DNA of 64,000 nt from Rosa chinensis. Lineage: Eukaryota; Streptophyta; Magnoliopsida; Rosales; Rosaceae. The number at the start of each line of letters is the position of its first letter. Within the stretch, counting starts at the first letter, position 1. Both the position numbers and the translations under genes were made by a program. The stretch lies in the NCBI RefSeq assembly GCF_002994745.2, contig NC_037093.1:14767555-14831554 (forward strand). Direction: 5' to 3'. A model generated the notes under the pieces. The model saw only the letters and a program-made list of their open reading frames with translations. It was not told the origin of the DNA and ran no database searches. This document shows positions 35,222 through 45,425 of the stretch, piece after piece.

Positions 35222-36253
35222 TATTTTAAATTGAGAACACCCTCCTCATCCTCTTCTTCATCATCATGATCAGAATCACCATTATCATCTCTAGTTCCCT
35301 GACTTGCCCCTGCGTGTTCCTCTAGTGAAGCAGAGAATGCCAAATCCCCAGCCTTATCTATCTTGTGTTCTTTCTCCGTTGTATGTCTTCATTGATTTAC
35401 CCGGACTCATCTGTATGAGATATCCCAGTCAATTTCTTGTTGTCTCTTGGGGAACTATCATCCATTAAATCCAGGTTCCTTTTGTGATAGTACCACCTGA
35501 TCCTTGGCTGATAATAATTCTGAGAAAACATAAACAAAAGATGAAATTACGGAGGATAAAGAATAATAGACATTACACAACGAAAAACAAATAGGAGCAT
35601 GTAAGTTCACTTGGACTTGCATGATCCATCAGCAAGCTGACATTCTTTTGTTGCTTTCTTTGAGGTGGTCTTTCCAATTTCTTCAGGATATTCAGAATGT
35701 GTTGGGAATGGATGCCCAGAGGTCTCAGTGCATGAATCTTTATCAGACGACACTTTATTAATACATTGGCTTCACATTTGTTACATGAACAAATTCTTTT
35801 GTAAAGAGTATCACACAAGATATTTCAAAATAAACATCTGGACAATGTAATAATATAAAGATGAAGATACGGACTCACTTGTTGCACCTGTTGCAGTACA
35901 AATTTCAAATTTGAGACTATGATTTGCACAATTCCATCAATTTACAAATACAAGAAAAGATCGAAAATAAACAAGGTGTCTAGATTAGAGCACATACAGC
36001 TCGTAGCAGAGTCTTCTATCCCTTATCTTACATTTTTGATAGCCTCTTGGAGCTCCTTTTGCTCGGCTTCAACCTCCGCCGACCTCGGTTTCTTTTGGGG
36101 CTTGTACTTGCCATAACGGTGCTTCCAGTCGATATGTTCCTTGCACTTTTCAGCAAAAAAGACATTTTCTTTGACACAAATTGAAGCAAATAACAAAACC
36201 CAGAAGACCAAAAACCATAAATATGCAAAGGAATCCAAGAAAACTAAAATCAA
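35222..36253 (-). pseudogene. Captured gene fragments inside CACTA (C9orf85/DUF2039-like)
   Basis: On the minus strand, 36253-36023 encodes EKCKEHIDWKHRYGKYKPQ followed by a stretch ending AEVEAEQKELQEAIKNVR. By memory these match the start and end of the conserved region of plant C9orf85-like (DUF2039) proteins, with the Cys-rich middle missing. An acidic tail that ends SDHDDEEDEEGVLNLK and a stop (about 35330-35225) looks like a C-terminal exon. Between them (35820-35570) is another open stretch that I cannot place. I read this as transduplicated pieces of one or more host genes. The family assignment is tentative. Confidence 0.45.
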
Positions 36254-36465
36254 TGCCCACCCATATTTGAAAACCTAGAAATCAATACCGGAAATCAAAA
36301 AGGTGTGAGACTAACGTCAACAATCAACGGCTTGGGCGACTGAGAAATGAAACGATTGACTACAAAACGAGGGTTTTTCCTGAAGGGTTGGCTGATTATG
36401 TTGAAAGAGGTCTGTTGCCGGCGGACTAGGTTCTTAAGTTCCGGCGGACTAGGTTATAAACTTAA

Positions 36466-38158
36466 GGGCTAACTACTGTTTAGTCCCTGAAGTATGGCTT
36501 CGTCCTCGTTTCAATCCCTGCCTTTCTGGTTTAATCCCAAAAGTCTCTGAACTCACAATTTTCAGTCCAACTGGTCCATCTCCTCCATTTTCTCTAGTTG
36601 CTTGATTATGTGTCAGTCACTCCTTGCCAGCTCAGCGCCACGTAAGGCATCCATTGTGTAAAGTGACGAGAATACCCCTGCTTCAGTTTTTTCCAAAATT
36701 TCCTCCATCTTCTTTCTTATATTCTTTCTCCCCATATCTACAACTCTACATGAAGGTGTAGAACAGTAACCCAGAATGAATTGAGCTGGATAATATTTTG
36801 CATAGGTCCCAAGATTAAATCTTTTTTTATCAAATAACCAAATCTAAAATCCTCTTTTGTAGTCAAAGAACTACACCAAACTAAGCCAAAACAACAAGAA
36901 GATCTGAAAAAAAAAAAAACTATGACTATGCTTTGCTATGATTCGACTACAGAGAAACAGTCTGTCTTGGCCTTTGAACTCGTAAGATTTGGGGCACTAT
37001 TTCTACTGCTATCAGAGAATGAAGCAAATGTTTTCTGAAGAACCCCTGATGGCGACGACACCGTATTCCCCAATGAGCAACTAAAATCACCGTGGTTACC
37101 ATCTGTGGTGATTGGAGACGACGGAGGCAGTGCTGGTGGTGGGCTTTAAGACCTCGGCTAAAGACCTACCAGGTGGAGAAGGAACCCAAGAAGCAAGGGT
37201 GAGCTAGGTGGAGATTTGTGGCTTAATCCTGTTTCCGCTTCCATTGTTACATCTCAAGCTCATCTCTCTCCCAAGAAGACAGAGAGAGCAGCGGCAACCT
37301 CCCAAGCTTATTTCTCAGAGCCGCCATCATTGAGAAGAAATAAAAACAAAACAACAAACAAATCCAACTCTCTCTGCACCAAACCTAGAAATGAAATCTC
37401 AAAAATTTGTCACTCTATATCAACCAAAGCCACCACCAATCAAAACCCTCAAAAATCCAAATCACCAAAACTCACAAATTAAACACAAAACCCAAAAAAT
37501 TGAACAAACCCCAAAACTGAGGTCAACACCCCAGAAGGCAGCGACCTCGTTCTCCACAGCGACTCCGGCTCCGACCTCATTCTACACCCACTTCGTACCA
37601 ACACCCCTCCAACCCTTTCACTCCCAGTCTCCCACACTCAGACCCTTTCACGCCCAGAAGCCACCGAAGCCACTCCTCTGCTTCAATCTCAACTCCGCCA
37701 TCGCCGAAAAGCCCAAGGTCCCTCTGCATATGCTATTAAGATTGAACTCTTCGTTGATAATTGGATTGAAGTTCTATTTCTTCGTAGTTTTTGCTATGGA
37801 AAATGGATTTGATTTGTGTTATTATGGAAATGTTGAACTGCAAGAGTCGATGGGCAGGCATGGGAATGGAGAAGAGGAAGAAGGAGAATAGTGGAGAACG
37901 AAGATAAGAAAGAAGACGGAGGAAATTTTGAAAAAAAACTGAAGCAGGGGTATTCTCGTCACTTTACACAATGGATGCCTTACGTGGCGTTGAGCTGGCA
38001 AGGAGTGACTGACACATCATCAAGCAACCGGAGAAAATGGTGGAGATGGACCGGTTAGACTGAAAATTGTGAGTTCAGGGACTTTTAGGACTAAATCAGA
38101 AAGGCAGGGACTGAAATGAGGACGAAGCCATACTTCAGGACTAAACAGTAGTTAGCCC
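36466..38158. mobile_element. Mutator-like element with about 240-bp inverted ends, nested in CACTA
   Basis: The left end GGGCTAACTACTGTTTAGTC recurs inverted at the right end, and the similarity extends inwards about 240 bp (for example AAGTGACGAGAATACCCCTG versus its complement at about 37950). The 9-mers TAAACTTAA (36457-36465) and TAAACTTAG (38159-38167) are the target duplicate (8/9). The interior (36740-37890) has Pro/Ser-rich open frames without a recognisable domain, possibly captured coding DNA. The 58639 element has a related short end (GGGCTAAATAC). Confidence 0.82.
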
Positions 38159-38777
38159 TAAACTTAGTAACCTAGCTATCCCTGTGAGAAGTTAGAAGAT
38201 AATGAATAGATCTAAGAGAGAGATCTCAGATCTGTGAGTCTCTCAATATGCCAATGAGATAATTAAGAATAAATGAAATTTGCATAAAGCTTCTGAAAAA
38301 AAAAAGATTCACACGGAGTATTGTGTGCAACTATAAATTCACACGGATATCTGTATAAAATTAAATATTTGTGAAAAATAATATGTCAAATATAAATACG
38401 TTTATTAATTTGTCTTTAGTTAATTTGTTTTCGTTTTATTTTGAAATACAATTCACATGGATTTTTGTCTGTGTGAACTCTAATTCATACAAAAATTCAT
38501 ATGAGTTTCTGACACATAAACATGATTCCTTCAAGTGGAAGTAAATTTTCACACGGAGGTTTGTGTATCGCCTTAATTCATATAGATATCTGTGTGAGTA
38601 TCACACGGAAATCTATGTGTATTTTTGCGACCCCACTTATAGAATATATTTCACACGGATGACTGTGTGAATATAATTTTCACACAAACATTTGTGTGTA
38701 TTACAGTGTTCTTCATACAGATTTCTATCTATGTGAACTTCATCTGTATGCATTGGCTAGTTTTTCTAGTAGTGCTA

Positions 38778-39259
38778 GACGACCCCGTTCTTGTCCATAA
38801 ATTCTTCTTTTTACCTAAATTACATGATATATTTTCTATTTTGTTGAACTTAACTGTTAAAATTGTGAACAATGACAATACTAATGAATGGTAATGGCTT
38901 ACAGAAAACAAATTTTGCAATTTGCTTTTGGCCTAGAGCTTAATGCTGTATATGCTCTAAGATCGATCAATGGTTTTGATCATGTAAATTATGAACGATC
39001 ACAGTTTAACTTGATTCATAAACCACTTTCTCCCTCTTGTTGATATTGTGTGTCCTCTCTAATTCTTCTAGCTAGTATTTTATTCCTATCATACAAAATG
39101 CACATTGGAACAAAGAGAATCAATCAAAGTATTTGGTTATAACTTGCAAGTTATTGTAAAATAGTAAGAACTTCATTCGACTACTCATCTAGCACATAAG
39201 TAGTAAATAAAAGAAAAAACTTTTTTAAAAAAAATGTTAATGATAAACTAAACTAGGAC
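38778..39259. other. 3' flank of the LRX gene
   Basis: AT-rich, non-coding. It should contain the 3' UTR and polyadenylation signals of the minus-strand extensin gene. Nothing else is seen. Confidence 0.4.
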
Positions 39260-41443
39260 TTAGTATCCTGGGAACATTGGTGGCGGTGGTGACGAGTACT
39301 GTGCGCCAATGATTGGTGGGAGGACTACATCATCGTAGGGTGGCGAAGCCTGCACAGGAGCAGGGGGAGGAGGAGATGGAGCTGGAGCAGGAGGAGGTGG
39401 TGACGGGACAGGTGGTGGTGGGGCTGAGTGAACTGGTGGTGGAGGGGAGTAAACCGGAGGTGGGGGAGAATGGACTGGTGGTGGTGGGGACTGAACCGGT
39501 GGTGGAGAGGAGTGCACCGGTGGTGGTGGGGAGTGAACGGGTGGCGGTGGGGACTGAACGGGTGGTGGTGGGGAGTGCACCGGTGGCGGTGGGGACTGAA
39601 CCGGTGGCGGAGGGGAGTGCACCGGTGGTGGTGGGGACTGAACCGGTGGCGGTGGGGAGTGAACGGGTGGCGGTGGCGAGTGAACCGGTGGTGGTGGCGA
39701 GTGAACCGGTGGTGGTGGCGAGTGAACCGGTGGTGGTGGGGACTGAACCGGTGGCGGTGGGGAGTGAACGGGTGGCGGTGGCGAGTGAACCGGTGGTGGT
39801 GGGGACTGAACCGGTGGTGGTGGCGAGTGAACCGGTGGTGGTGGAGGGGAGTGAACCGGTGGTGGTGGGGACTGAACCGGTGGCGGTGGGGACTGAACGG
39901 GTGGTGGTGGGGAGTGCACCGGTGGTGGTGGGGACTGAACCGGTGGCGGTGGCGAGTGCACTGGTGGTGGTGGAGGGGAGTGAACCGGTGGCGGTGGAGA
40001 GTGCACTGGTGGTGGTGGGGACTGAACCGGTGGTGGCTCAGCCTTTGGTGTTGGAGGTGGTTCAACCTTAGGCGTGGGAGGTGGCTCGGCCTTAGGGGTT
40101 GGAGGTGGCTCAGCCTTTGGCGTTGGAGGTGGTTCAACCTTAGGCATGGGAGGTGGCTCGGCCTTAGGGGTTGGAGGTGGCTCAACCTTTGGTGTAGGAG
40201 GTGGTTCGGGCTTTGGAGTGGGAGGTGGCTCGACCTTTGGTGTAGAAGGCCCGCCACAATTCTTGCTACAGTCCACAAGCTTGGTCACCACAGGGAAGCA
40301 AGTCTTGGTATTCTTCTGATTGGGTCTGCCGGGGAAACAGTTGCCTTCATCGTTCAATGCCAATTTTGCGTTTGGATTAGGCAAACATTTCTGATGCTCC
40401 CCACTAAAATAGTTGTAAGCAAACGTAAAATTTTCCAACTTGGGCAAGCTGCATATCTTCTCCGGCACAAACCCTGTCAACATATTGAAACCAATATCCA
40501 AAACCTCAATGGTCTTCAGGTTCACAAGACTCTTCGGCAATGGCCCTATGAGCCCGTTATTGCTCACATCCAGAACAGTCACATTCCCTAGATTCCCCAT
40601 CTCCTCAGGAAAGCACCCACTCATATTGTTGTTCATGAACATCAACTCCTCCACATTAGGCATCTGCCCAATGCTGCGAGGTATGCACCCACTGAATTTG
40701 TTAAAACCAAAAGTCACAACCGTTACCGTCGAGTTTCCTAGCGTCTCTGGGATATTAGATGTAAACCTGTTGTGGTTCAAGAAAATGGCATCGAATGGCT
40801 TCCAGAACAGATTCGGAGGCAACTCCCCTTCGAACTCGTTGTATCTGATGTCAAGGTACTTAATCCCCGGCCATTCTAGAACGACCATCGGAAACTCGCC
40901 GACGAATCGGTTGTTGCTGATGTCGAATTCAAACATGAGTTTGAGCCTCCTGAAGCTCCGCGGCACAATTCCACAGAACCTGTTCGAGTTAAGGTGGACG
41001 AGAGCCAGATCAGTCAGGAGCCCGAATTCGACCGGAAAGTGAGCGGCGATGTCTGCATGGTTGAGGTCCAGACCAGCCACAACGTTCAGTTTCTCATCGT
41101 CAAGCGCCGGAGAGCAGAAAACCCCATTGTATTTACACACATCAGGTCCTTCCCAATTGGCGGTGAAGTTAGTCGGGTCGGAGTAGATGGCGTTTTTCAG
41201 TGCATGGAGGCCCACATAGGCTGACTTGAGCCTGTCATTGGCGAATGTGAGCTTCGCATCGACTTCGATTTTGTAGTCATCTGGTAGATCACCATTTTCA
41301 GGGAGTGCCGTGAGTTGGCGTTTCGCTATGTATGAGGCTTCGTCATTGGTCAAGGCCGAGGTGAGGGATGAGAAAGACGAGAGGTAAATGGAGAAGATCA
41401 ACAGAGAGAAGCCTAAAGCGTTGTGTGTGAGAATAGTTGCCAT
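39260..41443 (-). CDS. LRX: Leucine-rich-repeat extensin (LRX), single exon
   Basis: 727 residues from ATG 41443 (MATILTHNALGFSLL), without introns, as LRX genes usually are. An upstream in-frame ATG (41596) is rejected because the better start begins a clear signal peptide and a TATA box lies between the two. Residues 1 to about 30 are the secretion signal. Next come the LRX N-terminal domain, the NWEGPDVCKYNGVFC cap and about ten leucine-rich repeats (to about 370). A Cys-rich hinge with CLPNPNAKLALNDEGNC and VDCSKNC follows (to about 395). Last is a 330-residue extensin domain: about eleven PKxEPPPTP units, then some thirty SPPPPV(H/Q) units, ending QYSSPPPPMFPGY. Such proteins sit in the cell wall, bind RALF peptides with the LRR part and anchor through hydroxyproline-rich, arabinosylated SerPro4 repeats. 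Tyrosines for cross-linking are very few here. The gene is intact. Long frames on the opposite strand are repeat artefacts. Confidence 0.93.
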   Translation of the reverse strand: MATILTHNALGFSLLIFSIYLSSFSSLTSALTNDEASYIAKRQLTALPENGDLPDDYKIEVDAKLTFANDRLKSAYVGLHALKNAIYSDPTNFTANWEGPDVCKYNGVFCSPALDDEKLNVVAGLDLNHADIAAHFPVEFGLLTDLALVHLNSNRFCGIVPRSFRRLKLMFEFDISNNRFVGEFPMVVLEWPGIKYLDIRYNEFEGELPPNLFWKPFDAIFLNHNRFTSNIPETLGNSTVTVVTFGFNKFSGCIPRSIGQMPNVEELMFMNNNMSGCFPEEMGNLGNVTVLDVSNNGLIGPLPKSLVNLKTIEVLDIGFNMLTGFVPEKICSLPKLENFTFAYNYFSGEHQKCLPNPNAKLALNDEGNCFPGRPNQKNTKTCFPVVTKLVDCSKNCGGPSTPKVEPPPTPKPEPPPTPKVEPPPTPKAEPPPMPKVEPPPTPKAEPPPTPKAEPPPTPKVEPPPTPKAEPPPVQSPPPPVHSPPPPVHSPPPPPVHSPPPPVQSPPPPVHSPPPPVQSPPPPVQSPPPPVHSPPPPPVHSPPPPVQSPPPPVHSPPPPVHSPPPPVQSPPPPVHSPPPPVHSPPPPVHSPPPPVHSPPPPVQSPPPPVHSPPPPVQSPPPPVHSPPPPVQSPPPPVHSPPPPVHSSPPPVQSPPPPVHSPPPPVYSPPPPVHSAPPPPVPSPPPPAPAPSPPPPAPVQASPPYDDVVLPPIIGAQYSSPPPPMFPGY

Positions 41444-41500
41444 GTTCGTCACCTCGGTTAGCCCAAGGCTGCTTATGAAATCTTTGAAGATGGAGAACGT

Positions 41501-41508
41501 GTTATATA
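41501..41508 (-). promoter_or_regulatory. TATA box of the LRX gene
   Basis: Minus-strand TATATAAC lies about 58 bp upstream of ATG 41443, leaving a 5' UTR of roughly 30 nt. It supports the downstream start codon. Confidence 0.4.
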
Positions 41509-41609
41509 TTATGAAAGGAGGTTGTAGATTGAGACTTTGAAAGGCATTGAATAGCTGTAAAAGAAGGTCTGCTTCTCTGGTTGAAGAGCCCGACAAGTAT
41601 GGAACTCTT

Positions 41610-42752
41610 TACATGCACCCACAAAACTTGGAGGTACGTACCTTCAATTTTGAGTTTTAAAATTGGTTGACAGTTTACATACCTGTGTTAACGAGCGCTG
41701 ATATCTAAAAATTGACAATTGACCTGGTCTTCCTTTAGTTAAGTGCAATGTGTCATGGTGAATAACTAGAATTTGGCATGGTAAATTAATCACTAATTCA
41801 TATCCATGAAATCTATTTCCCACTTGGCATGAATAAGAAGGGAAAAAAAAAAAAAAACCCTTTTAATTAGTGATTTTCAAGAACACACCAACAATAAATT
41901 CTTTCGAGAGTTTTCCAAAGACCCATGATCCATGTCATACTGTTGGTCATGAGAACTGAGAAAGACGACATTGAATTAATGGCATTAGCTCAAGTCAAAG
42001 AAGCAGGAACAAGAGAATTTACTTCATTGTTTTCTGCTTTTTCTCACATGTCGAAAGTGACCGAAGTCTGTTAATTTGCACAAACAGCTTAACAGTCCAT
42101 GTGCAACCCACACTGTAACTTTTTGTGGAGGGAAAGAGAATGGAGATCATTGGAAATTTGAAACCTACTGAACCTATGTTGCTGTTAGTCTCTACTACTC
42201 TGAAGCTGATCACAACTTCACTAGTATTGATACCCCAATTTTTGAAATACAAGATGCATTTAAACTAATAATGAAAATTGCTTCTAAACATGTCTGAATG
42301 ATACTTTCTAGTTGGTTTAATCTTTCAGTCTGTTACTGGAGTCTTTAGAAGTATGTTTCTCTGTATCTTAGTAATGAAGCTTTGTTTTTTTTTTTTGGCC
42401 AAGATCTTTCCAATGAAGCTTAAACCTTCTCTTCTGCATTTGACTAAAGCGTCTGTCTGTTGCTATAAACTTTTCAATTTTTGCTATGCAGGATACTTAT
42501 AGTTCTTGGGAGCTTGCTTCATGAGCGTGATAGGCATTCGGAAGCACACTGAGGGCAGGTACCAATATATTTCACAATTTCCACTGTAGTTGAATGTCTA
42601 GTCTCTTTGCCATTATGATAAGAGAAAAATAGGAAAGGATTATTTTATAGTGTATGGAAGAGAATTTCTGCGTTGCGTGTTATAGATCTAATTTAATAAC
42701 TTTAAATAGAAAAAGAAAATTATTATTTAGCAAACCATGTGCAACCCACACT
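41610..42752. other. LRX promoter side and a diverged tandem duplication
   Basis: Beyond the LRX upstream region, 42090-42230 (ATGTGCAACCCACACTGTAA, GAATGGAGATCAT, GAACCTA..TTGCTGTTAG) is repeated at 42737-42752 plus 44784-44890, the second copy being split by the hAT-like element. No gene is seen. Confidence 0.55.
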
Positions 42753-43194
42753 CAGTGGCGGAACGTTATTGGGGCCAGAGGTGGCCCTAGCCCCCCCAAA
42801 CTCATTTAAAATATGATGTGGCCATATGTGATTGGCTGAAAATTATTTCAGAAAATATAAAATAATTAAGTTATGGCCCTCTATTTTCCTAATGTACTGT
42901 GTTTCCTATGTTTTGTGAAAGGAAACTATTAATTAATTCTTTAATGTTGAGAGTAATTACTTCTAACCTAGTTATTGGTGTTTTGGAGAAAGAAATTTTT
43001 TAAAGGAAAACATTAAAACAGATTTTAAATGTACATTTATAGAAAAATGGGGCTGTGACCACTTACTCAATTTTAACCAAAAAATTGCCCACTTACTCCA
43101 CTAAGAGTTTTTTACTCCCATCTACCCAATCTAATATCTAGTGACAGTATTGCCCTTTTAATTAACAAACTACACCTTTTAGACTCCTCTTCGA

Positions 43195-43198
<4 letters not shown>

Positions 43199-43283
<85 letters not shown>
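43199..43283 (+). repeat. (CT)n microsatellite, about 42 units
   Basis: Uninterrupted CT dinucleotides near the left inverted end of X2. It mirrors the (AG)n run of X1. Confidence 0.95.
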
Positions 43284-43285
<2 letters not shown>

Positions 43286-43769
43286 ATGTTTGCAGATCTG
43301 GATCGGCGGAAATTTCCGGTCATCCAACGAACATGAGGGAGAACAACGAGTTTGGGTTTGAATTACATAGCTTTAAGCAAACAGTTGCTACAGTACATTG
43401 AGCGAGGGGTTTCAACAGCTTGCCTCGGCCCTCCGGCATTGATCACATAGCTTTAAGCAAACACCTCCGGTGTTTCAACACCTGCTGCAAATTCCTCTCT
43501 TACTTGCTACCTTTAGCGGCGAGGCCCAAGCAACCGGCGATCCCACCGGGTCCGATTGCGGCAACGAGGACCGGTCGCCGTCGTCTTCCGTCTACGATTC
43601 TCTCGGCGTGTTGAAAGTCATGACCGCCGCTCTCTTTCCTCCTCCAGCGTCGTCCTCGACCGGTTTCTGCTCCGAGTTCGAGTTCTGAGCTGAAAATTCA
43701 GAGCTGAAACCTACCGAAAACGACGTCGAAGTCTGCCACCGAAAATCGGGCTTGTCCTGTAATTCGCCA

Positions 43770-43911
43770 CATTCGGCAATCCCCAAACTCCAGCCGGAAC
43801 CACACCAGAGAGGGAGTTGTTGACCCTGAACCGGGTTAGCGTTGTGCACTTCCCGTAGTTTGCCAGAATTTCGCCGGTCAACTTGTTCTGAAGCATGAGC
43901 AGCTCCTTCAT
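43770..43911 (-). pseudogene. LRR receptor-kinase fragment inside X2
   Basis: The minus strand reads KELLMLQNKLTGEILANYGK, then CTTLTRFRVN-NSLSGVVPAG and VWGLPNV, which is two leucine-rich repeats of the class XI receptor kinase type (the HAIKU2-like wording is from memory). After VANY the similarity ends. One Asn appears lost from the usual NNNSLSG. It has no start, membrane segment or kinase, and is interpreted as a captured fragment. Confidence 0.6.
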
Positions 43912-44791
43912 CGTCCCTTTGTTGCTTGATTTCGTTTTTTTTTTTTTGGTAAATTTGGCAGAAGAATGAAAAAAAAGTTTTATTCAGTAGTTAGACATGT
44001 CTATTGCGGGACAATAATAAGATTATTGGGAGGCAGTAATATGAGTATTGGGGGGCAATAATATACATATAAATTGATCAATTGTGTCTGTAGTGTATTC
44101 ATTTTGGTTTTGGGAGTTTATGCAATTCACTGGAGGGTAATAATATGATTATTAGGAGGCAATAATATGATTATTGGGGGGCAGTAATATGAGTATTGGG
44201 GGGCAGTAATATGGTTACTGGGGGCAATAATATGATCAATTGTGACTTATAGTGTATTCATTTTGGTTTGGGGATTTTATACAATTCACTGGATGAAAAT
44301 AATATGAATTTGGGAGGCAATAATATGATTACCGGGGGCAATAATATGGTTACTGGATATTATTAAGGACCGGTCGCCGGATCCCCGTCACCGGTCGTTG
44401 GATTCCGGTCACCGTTAGCCGGATTCCGATCACCAGTCGCCGGATTCCAATCACCGGTCGCCGGCGCCCTGCCACTGGTCACCGGAGGTCGGCAAGGTGG
44501 AGGATGACTTCTCCCTCTAAGTGAAAAAGAAAGAGAGGGCAAAAAAGTCTAAAAAAAATAAAAAAGAATTAATTGGGTAAAGAGGAAATAATCCCTTAGA
44601 GTGTTTTGGGTAAATGGGGTTAAAAAACAGTTGGTGGAGCAAGTGGGCAATTTTTAGCCTAAAATTGGGTAAATGATCATTTCCCCTAGAAAAGTAGTAA
44701 AAATATTTTATATTTATTTTTAAAAATAATTATTATATTTTTTTTTGGCCCCTCCAAAGATAACTTTCAAGTTCCACCATTGGGCCACAGT

Positions 44792-45425
44792 GTAACTCTT
44801 TTAGGGAGGGAGGGAGAATGGAGATCATCAGAAACTTGAAAGCAATTGAACCTAAATTGCTGTTAGTTTCTACTAACTGCTGACTTCTGGAACTCACCAC
44901 AAGCAATGGCACCCCATTCTTGGAAGAGCAAGATTCCTTGACTCAGAATAGAAATCAAAATTGAAGCAACTGCCAATAACTACTTTATTAAATTAAAATT
45001 AGTACAAACCAAATGAAGCTTGTCTATACTGGTATGCCGCTTCTGCAGTATTGCCTCGATCTGCTTCAAGTTCACATTGGTATAATCTGTTGAAGCTATA
45101 TTCTGTTATTAAAAACTTTCATACCAGGGTTTTGAGGTAACCGTTTATGAATAAAATCAGTCATAATTGTGGCATGGATTTGCCCTATTTTACGAGTTTG
45201 CTCCTTCTTATTTTTAGTGTCTGACTGTCTGTTGAGTGATTGTTAAAGGCCTATGTTTGATACCTTTTCTTCATCAATTACGGGTTCTAAGACATAAGTC
45301 TAAAATTAATAGCATACATCACCAGAAATAAGAAGAATACAACTCTTATAAGCTGCTGTAAAAGCGGCTATATTTTGATTTCAATGTCAAAAAGCTCTCT
45401 TACAAAAATGACGAACTCTTACTTT
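44792..45425. other. Intergenic, no gene seen
   Basis: The first part is the rest of the tandem duplicate (to about 44935). The remainder is AT-rich single-copy-looking DNA. Confidence 0.35.

Larger units (their letters stand above)
34797..38774. mobile_element. Non-autonomous CACTA (En/Spm-type) transposon carrying host-like fragments
   Basis: The termini are CACTACTAGAAAAAC on the left and its exact complement GTTTTTCTAGTAGTG-type end on the right, flanked by the 3-bp duplication CTA (34794-34796 and 38775-38777), the size CACTA elements make. Subterminal repeats of TCACACGGAT/TGTGTGAA are dense at 34820-34950 and 38310-38750, as is usual for transposase binding. No transposase is visible. 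The interior has a minus-strand gene-like segment (35220-36260) and a nested Mutator-like element (36466-38158). Confidence 0.88.
43049..44686 (-). mobile_element. Long-TIR Mutator-like element, member X2 (inverted sister of X1)
   Basis: A 9-bp target duplicate TAGAAAAAT (43040-43048) and TAGAAAAGT (44687-44695), 8 of 9. The left end GGGGCTGTGACCACTTACT and right end complement GGGGAAATGATCATTTACCC correspond to the right and left ends of X1. The order inside is end, (CT)n, cargo (43310-43930), ATTATTG-unit block, ACCGGTCGCCGGATTCC block, end. The shared blocks match X1 but the cargo differs. Here it includes a receptor-kinase LRR fragment. Confidence 0.82.
42753..44782. mobile_element. hAT-like element, nested host of X2
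   Basis: The ends are CAGTGGCGGAAC on the left and CAATGGTGGAAC as the complement of the right. The target duplicate is CCCACACT (42745-42752) versus GCCACAGT (44784-44791), 6 of 8, and the unoccupied site is preserved in the tandem copy at about 42100 (CCCACACTGTAAC). Most of the interior is the inserted Mutator-like X2, leaving about 390 bp of its own sequence. No transposase. Confidence 0.65.

Noticed and set aside
39313..40591. Long open frames opposite the LRX gene (252-387 codons)
   Set aside because: They mirror the SPPPPV repeats of the extensin domain. The products (WWWG or HHHR runs) resemble nothing real.
41444..41596. Upstream in-frame start for the LRX protein (MSGSSTREAD)
   Set aside because: Would bury the signal peptide behind 51 residues, and the TATA box lies within that stretch.
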